NCBI GenBank assembly: GCA_030425285.1
Contig: JAUIAY010000009.1
Span: 1-64,000, forward strand
DNA: 64,000 nt
Direction: 5' to 3'
Origin: Bacteroidia bacterium
GTDB taxonomy: Bacteria; Bacteroidota; Bacteroidia; Flavobacteriales; Flavobacteriaceae
The notes beneath the pieces were generated by a model, which saw only the letters and a list, made by a program, of their open reading frames with translations, was not told where the DNA came from and did no database searches. The position numbers and the translations under genes are program-made. The stretch's first letter is position 1; every line of letters begins with the position of its first letter. Of the stretch, positions 1 through 9,109 are shown piece by piece.

Positions 1-1055
1 ATTGACCGTTACAGTCACTGAATCTGAATCAGATACATCTCCTTCACTTACGGTTACTGTATAAGTTGTTGTATTATTTGGACTTACTGTTATACTTTGT
101 GTGATTTCTCCTGTACTCCATTCATAGCTGGAACCTCCAGAAGCTGTCAAGGTTGTACTCTCACCTTCGCAGATGGAAACATCATTTCCTGCATTGGCTG
201 TTACCGTCTCATTGGATTCTACAGTTACCGTTACCGAGTCACTGCTCGTACAACCGTTTGAACTCACCTCTACACTATAGGTCGTAGTCTCACTTGGGTT
301 GACCGTGATACTTTGGGTTGTTTCTCCGTTACTCCACTCGTAATCATCTCCTCCTGTTGCTGTCAAGGTTGTGCTCTCGCCTTCGGTTATTGTCACGTCG
401 TTTCCTGCATTGGCAGTTGGCAATGGATTGACCGTTACAGTCACTGAATCTGAATCAGATACATCTCCTTCACTTACGGTTACTGTATAAGTTGTCGTTT
501 CGCTTGGACTGACCGTTATGCTTTGTGTCGTTTCACCTGTACTCCACGCATAATCCGATCCTCCTGATGCAGTTAATACCACAGTATCATTCTCACAAAT
601 GGCTACGTCCTGGCCTGCATCGGCTTCTATGGGAGTCGGTATGACAGTTACTGTAACAGTATCTTCAGCCATACACCCATTTTGAATGACAGAAACAGTA
701 TATGTAGTTGTTTCATCTGGACTAACTGTAATACTTTGAGTATTGGCTCCAGTATTCCATTCATAAGAACCTCCTCCGGAAGCCGTTAATGTAACAGAGT
801 CGCCTTCATCTATTGTAACATCATCACCAGCATTAGCACTTGGTAATGGATTGACAGTTACGGTAACAGAATCTGTAACACTATTTCCTGAATTATCTGA
901 TAGGGTTACAGTATATGTTGTGGTTTCGGAAGGAGAAACTTCTATGTTTTGAGAGTTTTCACCTGTACTCCAAGAAAAATTTGAACCACCTGTACCATAA
1001 GCTGTTAAATTGGTTGATTCTCCTTCACAAATTGCAATATCATTACCTGCGTTAA
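1..1055 (-). repeat. Tandem PKD-like domain repeats in an alternating A/B pattern
   Basis: Five units of about 210-217 bp start near 1055, 838, 624, 415 and 198 (reading leftward). They alternate. A-type units have a Cys early (ICEGES or ICENDT) and no late Cys. B-type units have no early Cys (TIDEGDS, TITEGES) but a late NGC. The dimer period is about 426 bp: bases 1-69 are identical to 427-495, which suggests recent duplication or recombination of an A+B unit. The array continues beyond the left edge. Confidence 0.85.
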
Positions 1056-2316
1056 CAGTCATTCCTACATTATTTTGAGGAAATTCCAAAACAAATGCTG
1101 GCGCACTCGTTTGATTTGTTTGTGTAGGGTCATTCCAATTACTGGCAAAAATCATTTTAGTACCATTTCTATTAGGGACTACCTGTGTTTCGTGTAAGTA
1201 ACCTGTTGGAGCAGAATGGTGCTTGCCATATCTTTCAATAGTTCCAGAGTTGTCCAATTTTATAGCAAATATTTCTCTTGGAGCAACTGGATTAGAAGAA
1301 CAGCATTGTTCACTTACATAGGCCCAACCTGGTCTGTCAATATTACGTGTAGAAACATGACCTCCCCAAATACCACGCCCATTGACATAAGGAAATAAGT
1401 TGGTCATTCCACCGCCATCCAATCGAACCATGTACATACTGTAACCTGCATCCCATTGCGCTTGATCTCCATAACCAACAAAGACTTCGTTACCAAAAGC
1501 ATCATATCCCAAATCACCATGAGGCGTTGTATCGGCTAGATGTCTTTCATTTTGCATGTTAATATCATAGGATTTTAATCCTTGATTTGGTCCTGACCCA
1601 TCTGTTCTCCAACATAAAACAGCATATTCACCAGATTGCGAAACTGAAAACCAGTCTAAATCACCACTTGGGATGACCATAGAACCTGTAACAACATCAT
1701 TTTGGATATCATATACAAAAACCGTTTTTGTGCTTCCACTTTGGCCTATCAACCCTACATATCTATCATCATTGGATTGATTACCTTCTCCATAACCAAA
1801 ATCGACACTCGAATATTCTGAAAACGTTCGAAGTGTAGTTCGTTGATTTGTTGTAACATCAAACGATTGGAAATTGTTGCTACTACCACCGTACAATATG
1901 TGAGGATCTGTATTGGCCCAACGTCCGTATCCCGGAATATTGGCCCAGTATAAAAACTCATAAGTTTCAGCATCCAAAATAGCTGCTGGATGCCCAGATA
2001 ACTTTATAAGAGTTTCGTCAGAATTCCAAGTTTGATCCTTGGAATAGTTATGACGAATCCTATTGGAATTCGTTCCAAAAACATTTCGGTCACCGATTCT
2101 CCTTACCGTACTACCTGATAAACCTTCAGTAAAGGGTTCAAGGTAATCAGGCATAGATTCAGAAGGTGGCTGATAGTTTTGATAATTTACATTGGATAAT
2201 TGTTCTTGCGTCGGATAATTCTGACCGTTCATCGATAAAATTCCACAAAACAAACAAGTGATTACTATGAAATTCCTGATTATCAGAAATTCCCTCTGGA
2301 GATAAAAGTTCTTCAT
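1..2316 (-). CDS. Secreted protein, beta-propeller-like N-terminus plus PKD-like repeats (3' end outside window)
   Basis: An open frame of 772 codons runs from an ATG at 2316 off the left edge, so the C-terminus is missing. The N-terminus has basic residues followed by a hydrophobic stretch (about residues 12-29, ending near SMNGQ), which reads as a signal peptide. Residues about 30-415 contain repeated Trp/Tyr/Gly-rich strands typical of a beta-propeller (for example WANIPGYGRW and SVSQSGEYAVLCW); I do not recognise the family. From about residue 420 there are five PKD/Ig-like repeats of about 71 residues with motifs such as EGESTTLTASGG and TTTYTVTVS. Proteins of this build in flavobacteria are usually secreted by the type IX system and carry a C-terminal sorting domain, which would lie outside this window. 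It is transcribed away from the polysaccharide locus, so a link to that locus is unproven. Confidence 0.85.
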   Translation of the reverse strand, partial: MKNFYLQREFLIIRNFIVITCLFCGILSMNGQNYPTQEQLSNVNYQNYQPPSESMPDYLEPFTEGLSGSTVRRIGDRNVFGTNSNRIRHNYSKDQTWNSDETLIKLSGHPAAILDAETYEFLYWANIPGYGRWANTDPHILYGGSSNNFQSFDVTTNQRTTLRTFSEYSSVDFGYGEGNQSNDDRYVGLIGQSGSTKTVFVYDIQNDVVTGSMVIPSGDLDWFSVSQSGEYAVLCWRTDGSGPNQGLKSYDINMQNERHLADTTPHGDLGYDAFGNEVFVGYGDQAQWDAGYSMYMVRLDGGGMTNLFPYVNGRGIWGGHVSTRNIDRPGWAYVSEQCCSSNPVAPREIFAIKLDNSGTIERYGKHHSAPTGYLHETQVVPNRNGTKMIFASNWNDPTQTNQTSAPAFVLEFPQNNVGMTVNAGNDIAICEGESTNLTAYGTGGSNFSWSTGENSQNIEVSPSETTTYTVTLSDNSGNSVTDSVTVTVNPLPSANAGDDVTIDEGDSVTLTASGGGSYEWNTGANTQSITVSPDETTTYTVSVIQNGCMAEDTVTVTVIPTPIEADAGQDVAICENDTVVLTASGGSDYAWSTGETTQSITVSPSETTTYTVTVSEGDVSDSDSVTVTVNPLPTANAGNDVTITEGESTTLTATGGDDYEWSNGETTQSITVNPSETTTYSVEVSSNGCTSSDSVTVTVESNETVTANAGNDVSICEGESTTLTASGGSSYEWSTGEITQSITVSPNNTTTYTVTVSEGDVSDSDSVTVTVN

Positions 2317-2752
2317 TTGGGGTTATTTGCTATTAACTTGAGCTAAACTATGTATTCAGACTTTTTAAAATTATACTTAAGGGTTAAAATTCGATGAAAT
2401 ACATAATTATTGTAAAAAACATACTACAAAAAATACGCTTTGTAGGCATTTTACTGCATTTTATCGATAAAAAATTGATTATAGCTATTCTCTGAAAAAC
2501 AAGAATTGCCAAATATACGTTTAGATATCAACTTTGGACTTTCATTTAGTCAATTTTAACATAATAAGATATTAACACCTTATAAACAAAACAGTTAATA
2601 ATGCTTTTTAAATAAAAAATGTCTACAAATACACTTGATATCATAAATATGGTATTTAGTCTAATATCCCAAATTGAATCAGGTATAGAAATAAAAAATA
2701 TCTACTTTTATCCTGAAAACAAATTGATACTTAATCATAAAAACTGACTCGA
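2317..2752. other. Intergenic region between divergent genes
   Basis: These 436 bp are very AT-rich and carry no convincing gene. They should hold the promoters of both the secreted protein (minus) and the polysaccharide operon (plus). A TATATTTG -7-like box lies on the minus strand at 2517-2510, about 190 nt before the ATG at 2316, without an obvious -33 element. A 7-bp inverted repeat (CTACAAA/TTTGTAG, 2424-2430 and 2439-2445) could be a protein-binding site. On the plus strand a near-match TACTTTTA occurs at 2703-2710. None of these is decisive. Confidence 0.35.
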
Positions 2753-3847
2753 TTGAATAAAAGTAAGATTGCTTTTTTATTACCTAGTCTTGAAGCCGGA
2801 GGTGCAGAGCGTGTGGTTGCAACACTTTCCAACAGTTTAGTAGAGCATTATGATATTACAATTATTGCTCTCTATGAAAGCCCTGTTTTTTATGATATTG
2901 ATCCCAAAATAAATGTCCTTTTTTGTGGAGGTAGCTATGAACCTGTTTTTAGTTTAAAACATTCATTAAAAACGCATTTCAGGTTAATACGTACAGTTAT
3001 AAAGTTCTTGAAAAGGCATAAAATAGATGTGGTGATTGGTTTTATGATTACGCCAAATATCTACGCCGTTATAGCATCCAAATGGGTTAAAATACCTTGT
3101 GTTATCAGTGAACGTGTTCATCCAGACTATATTGACACATCCAAATTTTGGTTTAAATTGAGGAAGTTCCTTTATCCATTAGCCAATCGTTTAGTTGTTC
3201 AAACTAATGATATTGCCGAATACTTTTCTAAATTCGTGAATGATAATAAGATTCAAATTATTCTAAATCCATTAAGTCCTGAATTAATACAAAAAAAGAA
3301 TCATACAGTTCCCAAAAAAAACATAGTATTGAATGTTGGACGATTAGATTATCAAAAAAATCAAGATATGTTAATAAACGCATTTGCCAATACCAGACAT
3401 GAAGGTTGGAAATTGGTAATTGTAGGAGAAGGCAAGGAAAGAGAGCATTACAATAGTTTAATTGATGAACTACATTTAAATGACAAAGTACAATTGGTGG
3501 GTAATAGTACCAATATTGAAGATTTTTACAACAAAGCAAGTGTTTTTGCTTTTACATCAAGGTATGAGGGGTTTCCAAATGCATTAACCGAAGCCATGTA
3601 TTTTGGTTTGCCTTGCATATCAACCGATTGCCCTTCAGGTCCTTCTGAACTTATAGCAGATTCTGAAAACGGTTACTTGATTCCTATTGAAAATCAAAAA
3701 TTACTGGAAGACAGATTAAATATCTTGATGAGCAGTACTGAATTAAGGATTAAAATAGGTTCGGAAGCCGAAAAAAACACAGGAAAATTTAAAATTGAAA
3801 ATGTAGCCAAACAATGGCAGGAAACCATAAACAATCTATTGAAATAA
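2753..3847 (+). CDS. GT4 family glycosyltransferase
   Basis: This 364-residue GT-B fold enzyme probably adds one sugar to the lipid-linked repeat unit on the cytoplasmic face of the inner membrane. Family signatures are the N-terminal glycine loop EAGGAER (14-20), NVGRLDYQKN (195-204) at the start of the nucleotide-sugar domain, and EGFPNALTEA (273-282) with the two glutamates of the GT4 EX7E motif. The start is TTG: an in-frame stop lies five codons upstream and no ATG is available near the N-terminus. It is the first gene of the plus-strand polysaccharide operon and is separated by one base from the next gene. The donor and acceptor sugars cannot be read from the sequence. Confidence 0.88.
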   Translation: MNKSKIAFLLPSLEAGGAERVVATLSNSLVEHYDITIIALYESPVFYDIDPKINVLFCGGSYEPVFSLKHSLKTHFRLIRTVIKFLKRHKIDVVIGFMITPNIYAVIASKWVKIPCVISERVHPDYIDTSKFWFKLRKFLYPLANRLVVQTNDIAEYFSKFVNDNKIQIILNPLSPELIQKKNHTVPKKNIVLNVGRLDYQKNQDMLINAFANTRHEGWKLVIVGEGKEREHYNSLIDELHLNDKVQLVGNSTNIEDFYNKASVFAFTSRYEGFPNALTEAMYFGLPCISTDCPSGPSELIADSENGYLIPIENQKLLEDRLNILMSSTELRIKIGSEAEKNTGKFKIENVAKQWQETINNLLK

Positions 3848-3848
3848 T

Positions 3849-4814
3849 ATGGACATAAAATCATTAATTCCAAGATATACTGCGCAACCAGAGAATCTAT
3901 ATGATTATACCTTTACCGTCTTTACACCTGTTTATAATAGAGCAGATACTATAAAGCGAGTGTTTGATTCACTTGAAAAGCAAACCTTTAAAGATTTTGA
4001 ACTACTTATAATCAATGATGGCTCTACGGATAATTCTCATGCTGGGATTGAAACTTTAATTAAGGAATGCTCTTTTCCAGTGCGCTATATAAACAATAAA
4101 GAAAATAAGCATAAAATGGCTTGCTTGCTCCAAGGGGTTGAACTAGCTAAAGGTAAATTTTTCCTGACATTTGACTCCGATGATGAATGTACCGAAGATG
4201 CTCTAGAGGTATTCAAGAATACTTATGATGCTATTCCTGATGATAAAAAGGATAGTGTTTGTAGTTTGACTTGCCTTTGCAAAGACCAATTTGGAAGCTT
4301 AGTAGGTGAAAAATTTGACACAGATTTATATTACAGTTCCACATTTGGTAACATGATACAGAACCGATATAAAAATGAAAAATGGGGTTTTACCAAAACC
4401 GACGTTTTAAAAGGTGTCTTTATTAATGACTATTTATTTGCAAAAGGTTATATCCCTGAAGGCGTTATTTGGAATTTGCTTTCTAAAGAGGGCTTTAAAA
4501 CGCTTTATTTTAATAACATTTTGCGCATTTATTATATAGATACTGAAAACAATATATCTTCAGGGCATATAAAAAACAATGCGCTTGGACTGGCAATTTA
4601 TTCATTAGGCAATATCAATTGGTTTTATAAAGACTATTTCTTTAAAAATCCAATATTGTTCTTAAAGCAAGTTTATTTACTCTTGCTTTCTTCAAAATAT
4701 TTAAGTTTTAAAAGATATGAATACAGCAAGGCTATAGAGAGTATTTTTTTTAGGTTGATTTTTAATGTTTGTTGGCCATTCAGATTCTTAATTACCCCAA
4801 AATCCATTTCATAG
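3849..4814 (+). CDS. GT2 family glycosyltransferase
   Basis: This 321-residue protein has a GT-A fold. It opens with FTVFTPVYNRADTI (22-35), followed by NDGSTDNS (56-63) and the DSDDE metal/nucleotide-binding segment (109-113), all typical of inverting GT2 enzymes. It has no signal peptide. A hydrophobic C-terminal stretch (about 255-310) may sit on or in the membrane. It lies one base after the preceding GT4 gene and directly abuts the flippase gene, so all are likely co-transcribed. It probably contributes one linkage of the polysaccharide repeat unit. The substrate is unknown. Confidence 0.87.
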   Translation: MDIKSLIPRYTAQPENLYDYTFTVFTPVYNRADTIKRVFDSLEKQTFKDFELLIINDGSTDNSHAGIETLIKECSFPVRYINNKENKHKMACLLQGVELAKGKFFLTFDSDDECTEDALEVFKNTYDAIPDDKKDSVCSLTCLCKDQFGSLVGEKFDTDLYYSSTFGNMIQNRYKNEKWGFTKTDVLKGVFINDYLFAKGYIPEGVIWNLLSKEGFKTLYFNNILRIYYIDTENNISSGHIKNNALGLAIYSLGNINWFYKDYFFKNPILFLKQVYLLLLSSKYLSFKRYEYSKAIESIFFRLIFNVCWPFRFLITPKSIS

Positions 4815-6155
4815 TTGCTACGCATAAAAGACATAAAATCCATAATCCAAAAAACTTTTAAAAGTTCTTTAGTGGTAAATATTACCACAGTGGCCTTGAT
4901 TACTATTTTGGTAAAAGGATTTGGTTTTTATAAGGAGGTCGTTATTGCCTCCAATATTGGACTTTCTGAATTATTGGACACCTTTTTTATCGCTTTACTA
5001 CTTCCAGGATTTATTAATCAGGTTTTTTTAATTGCATTCAAATCGGTTTTTATACCAAACTATGTTGCTGAATTAAAAGGAGGAAACAATGTAGGAACTG
5101 TGCAATCTACTAGTTTTTTGATTACACTAGTTGCTGGCATAACTTTTACAGGAATTGCATTTTTATTTACAGATGTGTTCTTGGATTTGTTTTTTGCAGG
5201 TCATACAGAAGATTATTATAATCTCATTAAAACACAGTTTTATTTTCTGGCACCTTGCATTGTTATTTGGGGCTTTTGTGCCCTTTTAGAAGGTATTTTA
5301 AACATTTATAATGAATTTAAGTTTGCCTCAATACACCCTATCTTAACATCAATAGCCATGCTAGTTTGCCTTTTAGGGTTCAAGGAACAACTTCAGGAAA
5401 AAGTATTAGCTGTTGGAATGCTGATTGGTTGCTCTTTAGAACTGCTCCTATTAGCTTCTGTTTGCTTTTACAAAAAGATTATTGATCTAAAAAAAGTGGA
5501 TTTTCAAAACAAGAATGTAAGAATAATGTTCAATCAATTACCTGCTAGGGTTTCTTCTGGATTCTTGACCGGTTTAATTCCTGTAACAGACCAATACTTT
5601 GCTGCAACCTTGGCCATTGGATCCATTGCAGCCCTTAACTATGGAATGAAAATACCTGCATTTTTTTCGTCGATTATTGTTATGGCTTTGGGCAGTGTGC
5701 TACTTCCCTATTTTTCCAACCTAAACTATGACAATAGGGAATTGGCGTTTAAAAAATTAACAACTATTTTGAAAGTATTATTTATTTCACTTATAGTTGT
5801 CGTTATACCATTAATAATTTTTTCTACACCAATTATATCCATTCTTTTTGAAAGAAATGCTTTCAAAGCAGATGATACTGCTTTGGTCGCCAATATTCAA
5901 ATGATTTTTTTAATAAGTATTCCATTTACTATTTGCGGTGATGCTATTGTAAGGTTTTTGACAAGTATCAACAAAAATGCTTTTTTGGCCTATGTTTCAT
6001 TCGGAACCATGCTGTTTAACTTTATACTTGATTATATTTTTATGCAGTTTTATGGTATTTTAGGAATCGCTATCTGTACAACCGTTGTACAAATATTGAA
6101 AGTCCTTGTTTTTATGCAATATGCCAGAAAGCAAAAAAAAACTTCTGTAATATAA
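4815..6155 (+). CDS. MurJ/MviN-type lipid-linked oligosaccharide flippase
   Basis: This 446-residue polytopic membrane protein has about 12-14 predicted helices. The N-terminal part (LVKGFGFYKEVVIASNIGLS, then DTFFIALLLPGF and FKSVFIPNYVAEL) follows the MurJ/MviN pattern of the MOP superfamily rather than the usual Wzx pattern. Its place among glycosyltransferases and directly before a Wzy-like gene argues that it flips the undecaprenyl-linked repeat unit of this locus, not lipid II. The TTG start directly follows the previous stop codon, which supports translational coupling. A true cell-wall MurJ would usually sit outside an exopolysaccharide locus. The substrate assignment is inference. 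Confidence 0.8.
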   Translation: MLRIKDIKSIIQKTFKSSLVVNITTVALITILVKGFGFYKEVVIASNIGLSELLDTFFIALLLPGFINQVFLIAFKSVFIPNYVAELKGGNNVGTVQSTSFLITLVAGITFTGIAFLFTDVFLDLFFAGHTEDYYNLIKTQFYFLAPCIVIWGFCALLEGILNIYNEFKFASIHPILTSIAMLVCLLGFKEQLQEKVLAVGMLIGCSLELLLLASVCFYKKIIDLKKVDFQNKNVRIMFNQLPARVSSGFLTGLIPVTDQYFAATLAIGSIAALNYGMKIPAFFSSIIVMALGSVLLPYFSNLNYDNRELAFKKLTTILKVLFISLIVVVIPLIIFSTPIISILFERNAFKADDTALVANIQMIFLISIPFTICGDAIVRFLTSINKNAFLAYVSFGTMLFNFILDYIFMQFYGILGIAICTTVVQILKVLVFMQYARKQKKTSVI

Positions 6156-6156
6156 T

Positions 6157-7263
6157 ATGAAAGCGCTAAAATACTTATTGCTCATATTAATTTTACTAAA
6201 TATACCCACATTTAGCATAGCATTCATTAGCCCTGGATTAGGCAGCGCTACTAGTATGCTTTTATTGCTCTGCGTAATTATTTTCTATTTTATGGAAGAA
6301 AAATTACGTCCAATAATCCCACTGGTTATTTTAGGACTCAGCTATTACATGATATCTAGTTTAAGTTATACAGAAGACACTTCTGAGTTTATTAAAGATC
6401 TTATTAAATATTTCATTTTTATTTTGGGTATCAGGAAGTTTGCCTCGCTAACATCTAAACAGGAAATTTGCTTTATACTATTGGTAGGTGCATTTAGTAT
6501 TATAATAAATGCACTACTCTTTAGTAGTGCTTTTGGTCGTTACAGTGGTTTTTATGTAAACCCAAATAAAGCTGGGTTTGTTTGCATAATTGGTTTCGCG
6601 TTAACTTATAGTATTAAACAAAAAAATATAAAACTACTATCACAATTCCTTTTTGCAATTGCAGGACTTATGACATTATCCAGATCATTTATATTGCTCT
6701 TTGTTTTGGTGAATATCATTTCAATTGTAATTGATAAAAAGAATATTATCACCCTTGTTTCAGGTGTCATCGCATTAGTACTTATTTTGAGTTTATCAAG
6801 CCTACAGCTTAACACTGATAGGTTCAATGCCCTAAAGAGTATCTTTTCAGATGATGTAGATACGACAACTATTACCAAAGAATCGAGAGATGAAACTTGG
6901 GCAATCTATATTGATGATATATTAACAAACCCAATTTTTGGAAAAGGCTACAAAAAACTGCATGGAAAACCTAAAGGTTTCTATGCTGATAATGATATTG
7001 GCGTTCACAACGCGTTTTTAATGATTATCGGTGAGGCTGGTATTATTCCTTTAATGATAATTGTTGTTTTATATTTATCAATGTTATTCAGGAGTTTTAA
7101 TATTTTCCACGAAGAACCCATTTATTTTTTAGTATCACTATTACTATTATCATACTTGATGGTTAGTCATAACTATTTTGATAATTTTCTAATGTTATTT
7201 TTGACCGTCTGGCTTTATGATAAATTAAAATCACATGATAATACTTCATTAAACACAATATAA
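6157..7263 (+). CDS. O-antigen ligase/polymerase (Wzy-like) membrane protein
   Basis: This 368-residue protein is almost entirely hydrophobic, with about 10-11 predicted helices and one large periplasmic loop (about residues 225-285). The region around GRYSGFYVNPNKAGF (about 127-141) and the loop with VHNAFLMIIGEAG (about 285-297) match the O-antigen ligase/polymerase superfamily, where His and Arg residues in the loop serve catalysis. It lies one base after the flippase and one base before an asnB-like gene. In a Wzx/Wzy-type pathway it would join repeat units in the periplasm. Ligase activity cannot be excluded, but position and the single copy favour polymerase. Confidence 0.78.
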   Translation: MKALKYLLLILILLNIPTFSIAFISPGLGSATSMLLLLCVIIFYFMEEKLRPIIPLVILGLSYYMISSLSYTEDTSEFIKDLIKYFIFILGIRKFASLTSKQEICFILLVGAFSIIINALLFSSAFGRYSGFYVNPNKAGFVCIIGFALTYSIKQKNIKLLSQFLFAIAGLMTLSRSFILLFVLVNIISIVIDKKNIITLVSGVIALVLILSLSSLQLNTDRFNALKSIFSDDVDTTTITKESRDETWAIYIDDILTNPIFGKGYKKLHGKPKGFYADNDIGVHNAFLMIIGEAGIIPLMIIVVLYLSMLFRSFNIFHEEPIYFLVSLLLLSYLMVSHNYFDNFLMLFLTVWLYDKLKSHDNTSLNTI

Positions 7264-7264
7264 T

Positions 7265-9109
7265 ATGTGCGGAATCTACGGTATAACATATTCTAAATAC
7301 ACTTCTGATCAAATTTCAGAAAAACTCAAGCGCATTGAATTCAGAGGTCCCGATTTGAGTGCTCAAAAAACAATAAACAATCGTATAGTTTTTGGACACA
7401 ATCGCCTGTCCATTATTGATTTGGATCCACGATCTAACCAACCTTTCTCTTATCAAGACAAAGTACATATCGTTTTTAATGGGGAAATCTTTAATTTCAA
7501 ATTATTAAAATCTGACTTAATCAAAAAAGGTTACCCTTTCTACACAGAAAGTGACACTGAAGTTATTTGTGCAGCTTATTTGGAGTATGGTGACAATCTT
7601 CCAAATGTACTAAATGGTATGTTTGCTTTTGTTATTTATGACCAAACAAATAATAAATTATTTGGAGCAAGGGACAGGCTAGGTCAAAAGCCATTTTACT
7701 ATTTGTTGAATGACGATGGCTTTGAATTTTCAAGTCAACTTTCTGCCATTCAACTGTACAATACTAATTTGACTATTTCTAGTAAATCAATTACCCAATA
7801 TTTTGCTTGGGGAGCTATCCCTGATCCAAACACTATTTTTAATGAAGTTAAAAAATTGCCCGCAGGCAATTGCTTTACATTTGATATTGATCGTAACGTA
7901 TTAGACATTACACAATATTGGGATATTAATAGTGAAAGGACAAAGCTGTTTACAGGTTCATTTCAAGAAGCCAAATCGGCTCTAAATGAGCTTGTTCAGG
8001 ATGCTGTAAAAATCCGATTGTTTGCCGATGTGCCTGTTGGTGTGTTTTTATCAGGCGGTATTGATTCCTCTTTGATAGCTGCTATGGCTCAAAACACAAC
8101 TAATAGTCAGGTAAAGACTTTTTCGGTGAAGTTTAATGAGAAAGGTTTTGACGAAAGTATCTATGCGCAAAAAGTAGCCGACCATCTAAAAACAGACCAT
8201 CACGTCATATCATGTAATTATAATGAAGGTTTAGATTTAATAGATAGCTTTAGTCATTACTATGATGAACCATTTGCTGATTCTTCTGCAATTCCTTCCA
8301 TGTTACTGTCAAAATACACCAAGAAGCAAGTTACTGTTGCTCTTTCCGGTGATGGAGGTGACGAAATGTTTATTGGTTATCACAGATACCATTGGATGAA
8401 GCAAGTAAGCCCTTTATACAGGACGCCTAAATCGTTGCGCCAACTTACTTCATTTCTTTTGAATGCTGTTCCGCATTACAAATTAAAAACCATATCAAAG
8501 GGACTTCGTTTTAACGATTTGGATAGTCTTTATTTGGCATCCGTTACTGGGATTGATGCCAGTTGGATACAATCAGATTACGATTATTTAAACGTATCTG
8601 AAAGATCCTATTTAGAGCATAAAGACAAGAACATTTATGAGCGCATGTCAGATTTTGACATCAAGGCTTATTTAAATTGGGATATCAACACAAAAGTAGA
8701 TCGCGCTACCATGGCTTATTCATTAGAAGCTAGATCACCATTAATGGACTATCGTGTTGTGGAATTTGCTCAATCACTACCAACCCATTTTAAATACAAA
8801 GGCAGCAATCAAAAAATTATATTGAAAGATATCCTATATGATTATGTTCCTAAAGAATACTTTAATAGACCGAAATCTGGATTTACTATGCCTTTTTCAG
8901 ATTGGTTTAGAAATGAACTTAAGGATTTGGTGCTATCTGAATTGAATGAAGACGGTTTAAATCAAATTCCCAATATTAATGTTAATGAAGTGAAAACACG
9001 TATAGACCAACACATGAAAGGCACTTGGAATAGATACCCCTTGATTTGGAAACTATTGGTTTTAAAACAGTGGCTCAATAAAAATGGAAAGGGATATAGC
9101 ATTATCTAA
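7265..9109 (+). CDS. asnB: Asparagine synthase-like glutamine amidotransferase (copy 1)
   Basis: This 614-residue protein is a full-length class B asparagine synthetase-type enzyme. MCGIYG supplies the N-terminal nucleophile Cys2 of the glutaminase domain, with RGPD (27-30), NGEIFN (72-77) and SDTEV (96-100). The synthetase domain has the pyrophosphatase loop SGGIDSS (263-269). Such enzymes transfer glutamine-derived ammonia to an ATP-activated carboxylate. In polysaccharide loci they often amidate uronic acid carboxyls (WbpS-like) rather than aspartate. Its stop overlaps the next start (TAATG), so it is tightly coupled to the following glycosyltransferase gene. Whether the substrate is aspartate or a uronic acid cannot be decided from sequence alone. 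Confidence 0.85.
   Translation: MCGIYGITYSKYTSDQISEKLKRIEFRGPDLSAQKTINNRIVFGHNRLSIIDLDPRSNQPFSYQDKVHIVFNGEIFNFKLLKSDLIKKGYPFYTESDTEVICAAYLEYGDNLPNVLNGMFAFVIYDQTNNKLFGARDRLGQKPFYYLLNDDGFEFSSQLSAIQLYNTNLTISSKSITQYFAWGAIPDPNTIFNEVKKLPAGNCFTFDIDRNVLDITQYWDINSERTKLFTGSFQEAKSALNELVQDAVKIRLFADVPVGVFLSGGIDSSLIAAMAQNTTNSQVKTFSVKFNEKGFDESIYAQKVADHLKTDHHVISCNYNEGLDLIDSFSHYYDEPFADSSAIPSMLLSKYTKKQVTVALSGDGGDEMFIGYHRYHWMKQVSPLYRTPKSLRQLTSFLLNAVPHYKLKTISKGLRFNDLDSLYLASVTGIDASWIQSDYDYLNVSERSYLEHKDKNIYERMSDFDIKAYLNWDINTKVDRATMAYSLEARSPLMDYRVVEFAQSLPTHFKYKGSNQKIILKDILYDYVPKEYFNRPKSGFTMPFSDWFRNELKDLVLSELNEDGLNQIPNINVNEVKTRIDQHMKGTWNRYPLIWKLLVLKQWLNKNGKGYSII

Noticed and set aside
1-1055. Direct repeats that could be taken for a CRISPR-like or satellite array
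   Set aside because: The units are about 210-217 bp, stay in frame through a long open reading frame and translate to PKD-like domains, so they are protein repeats.
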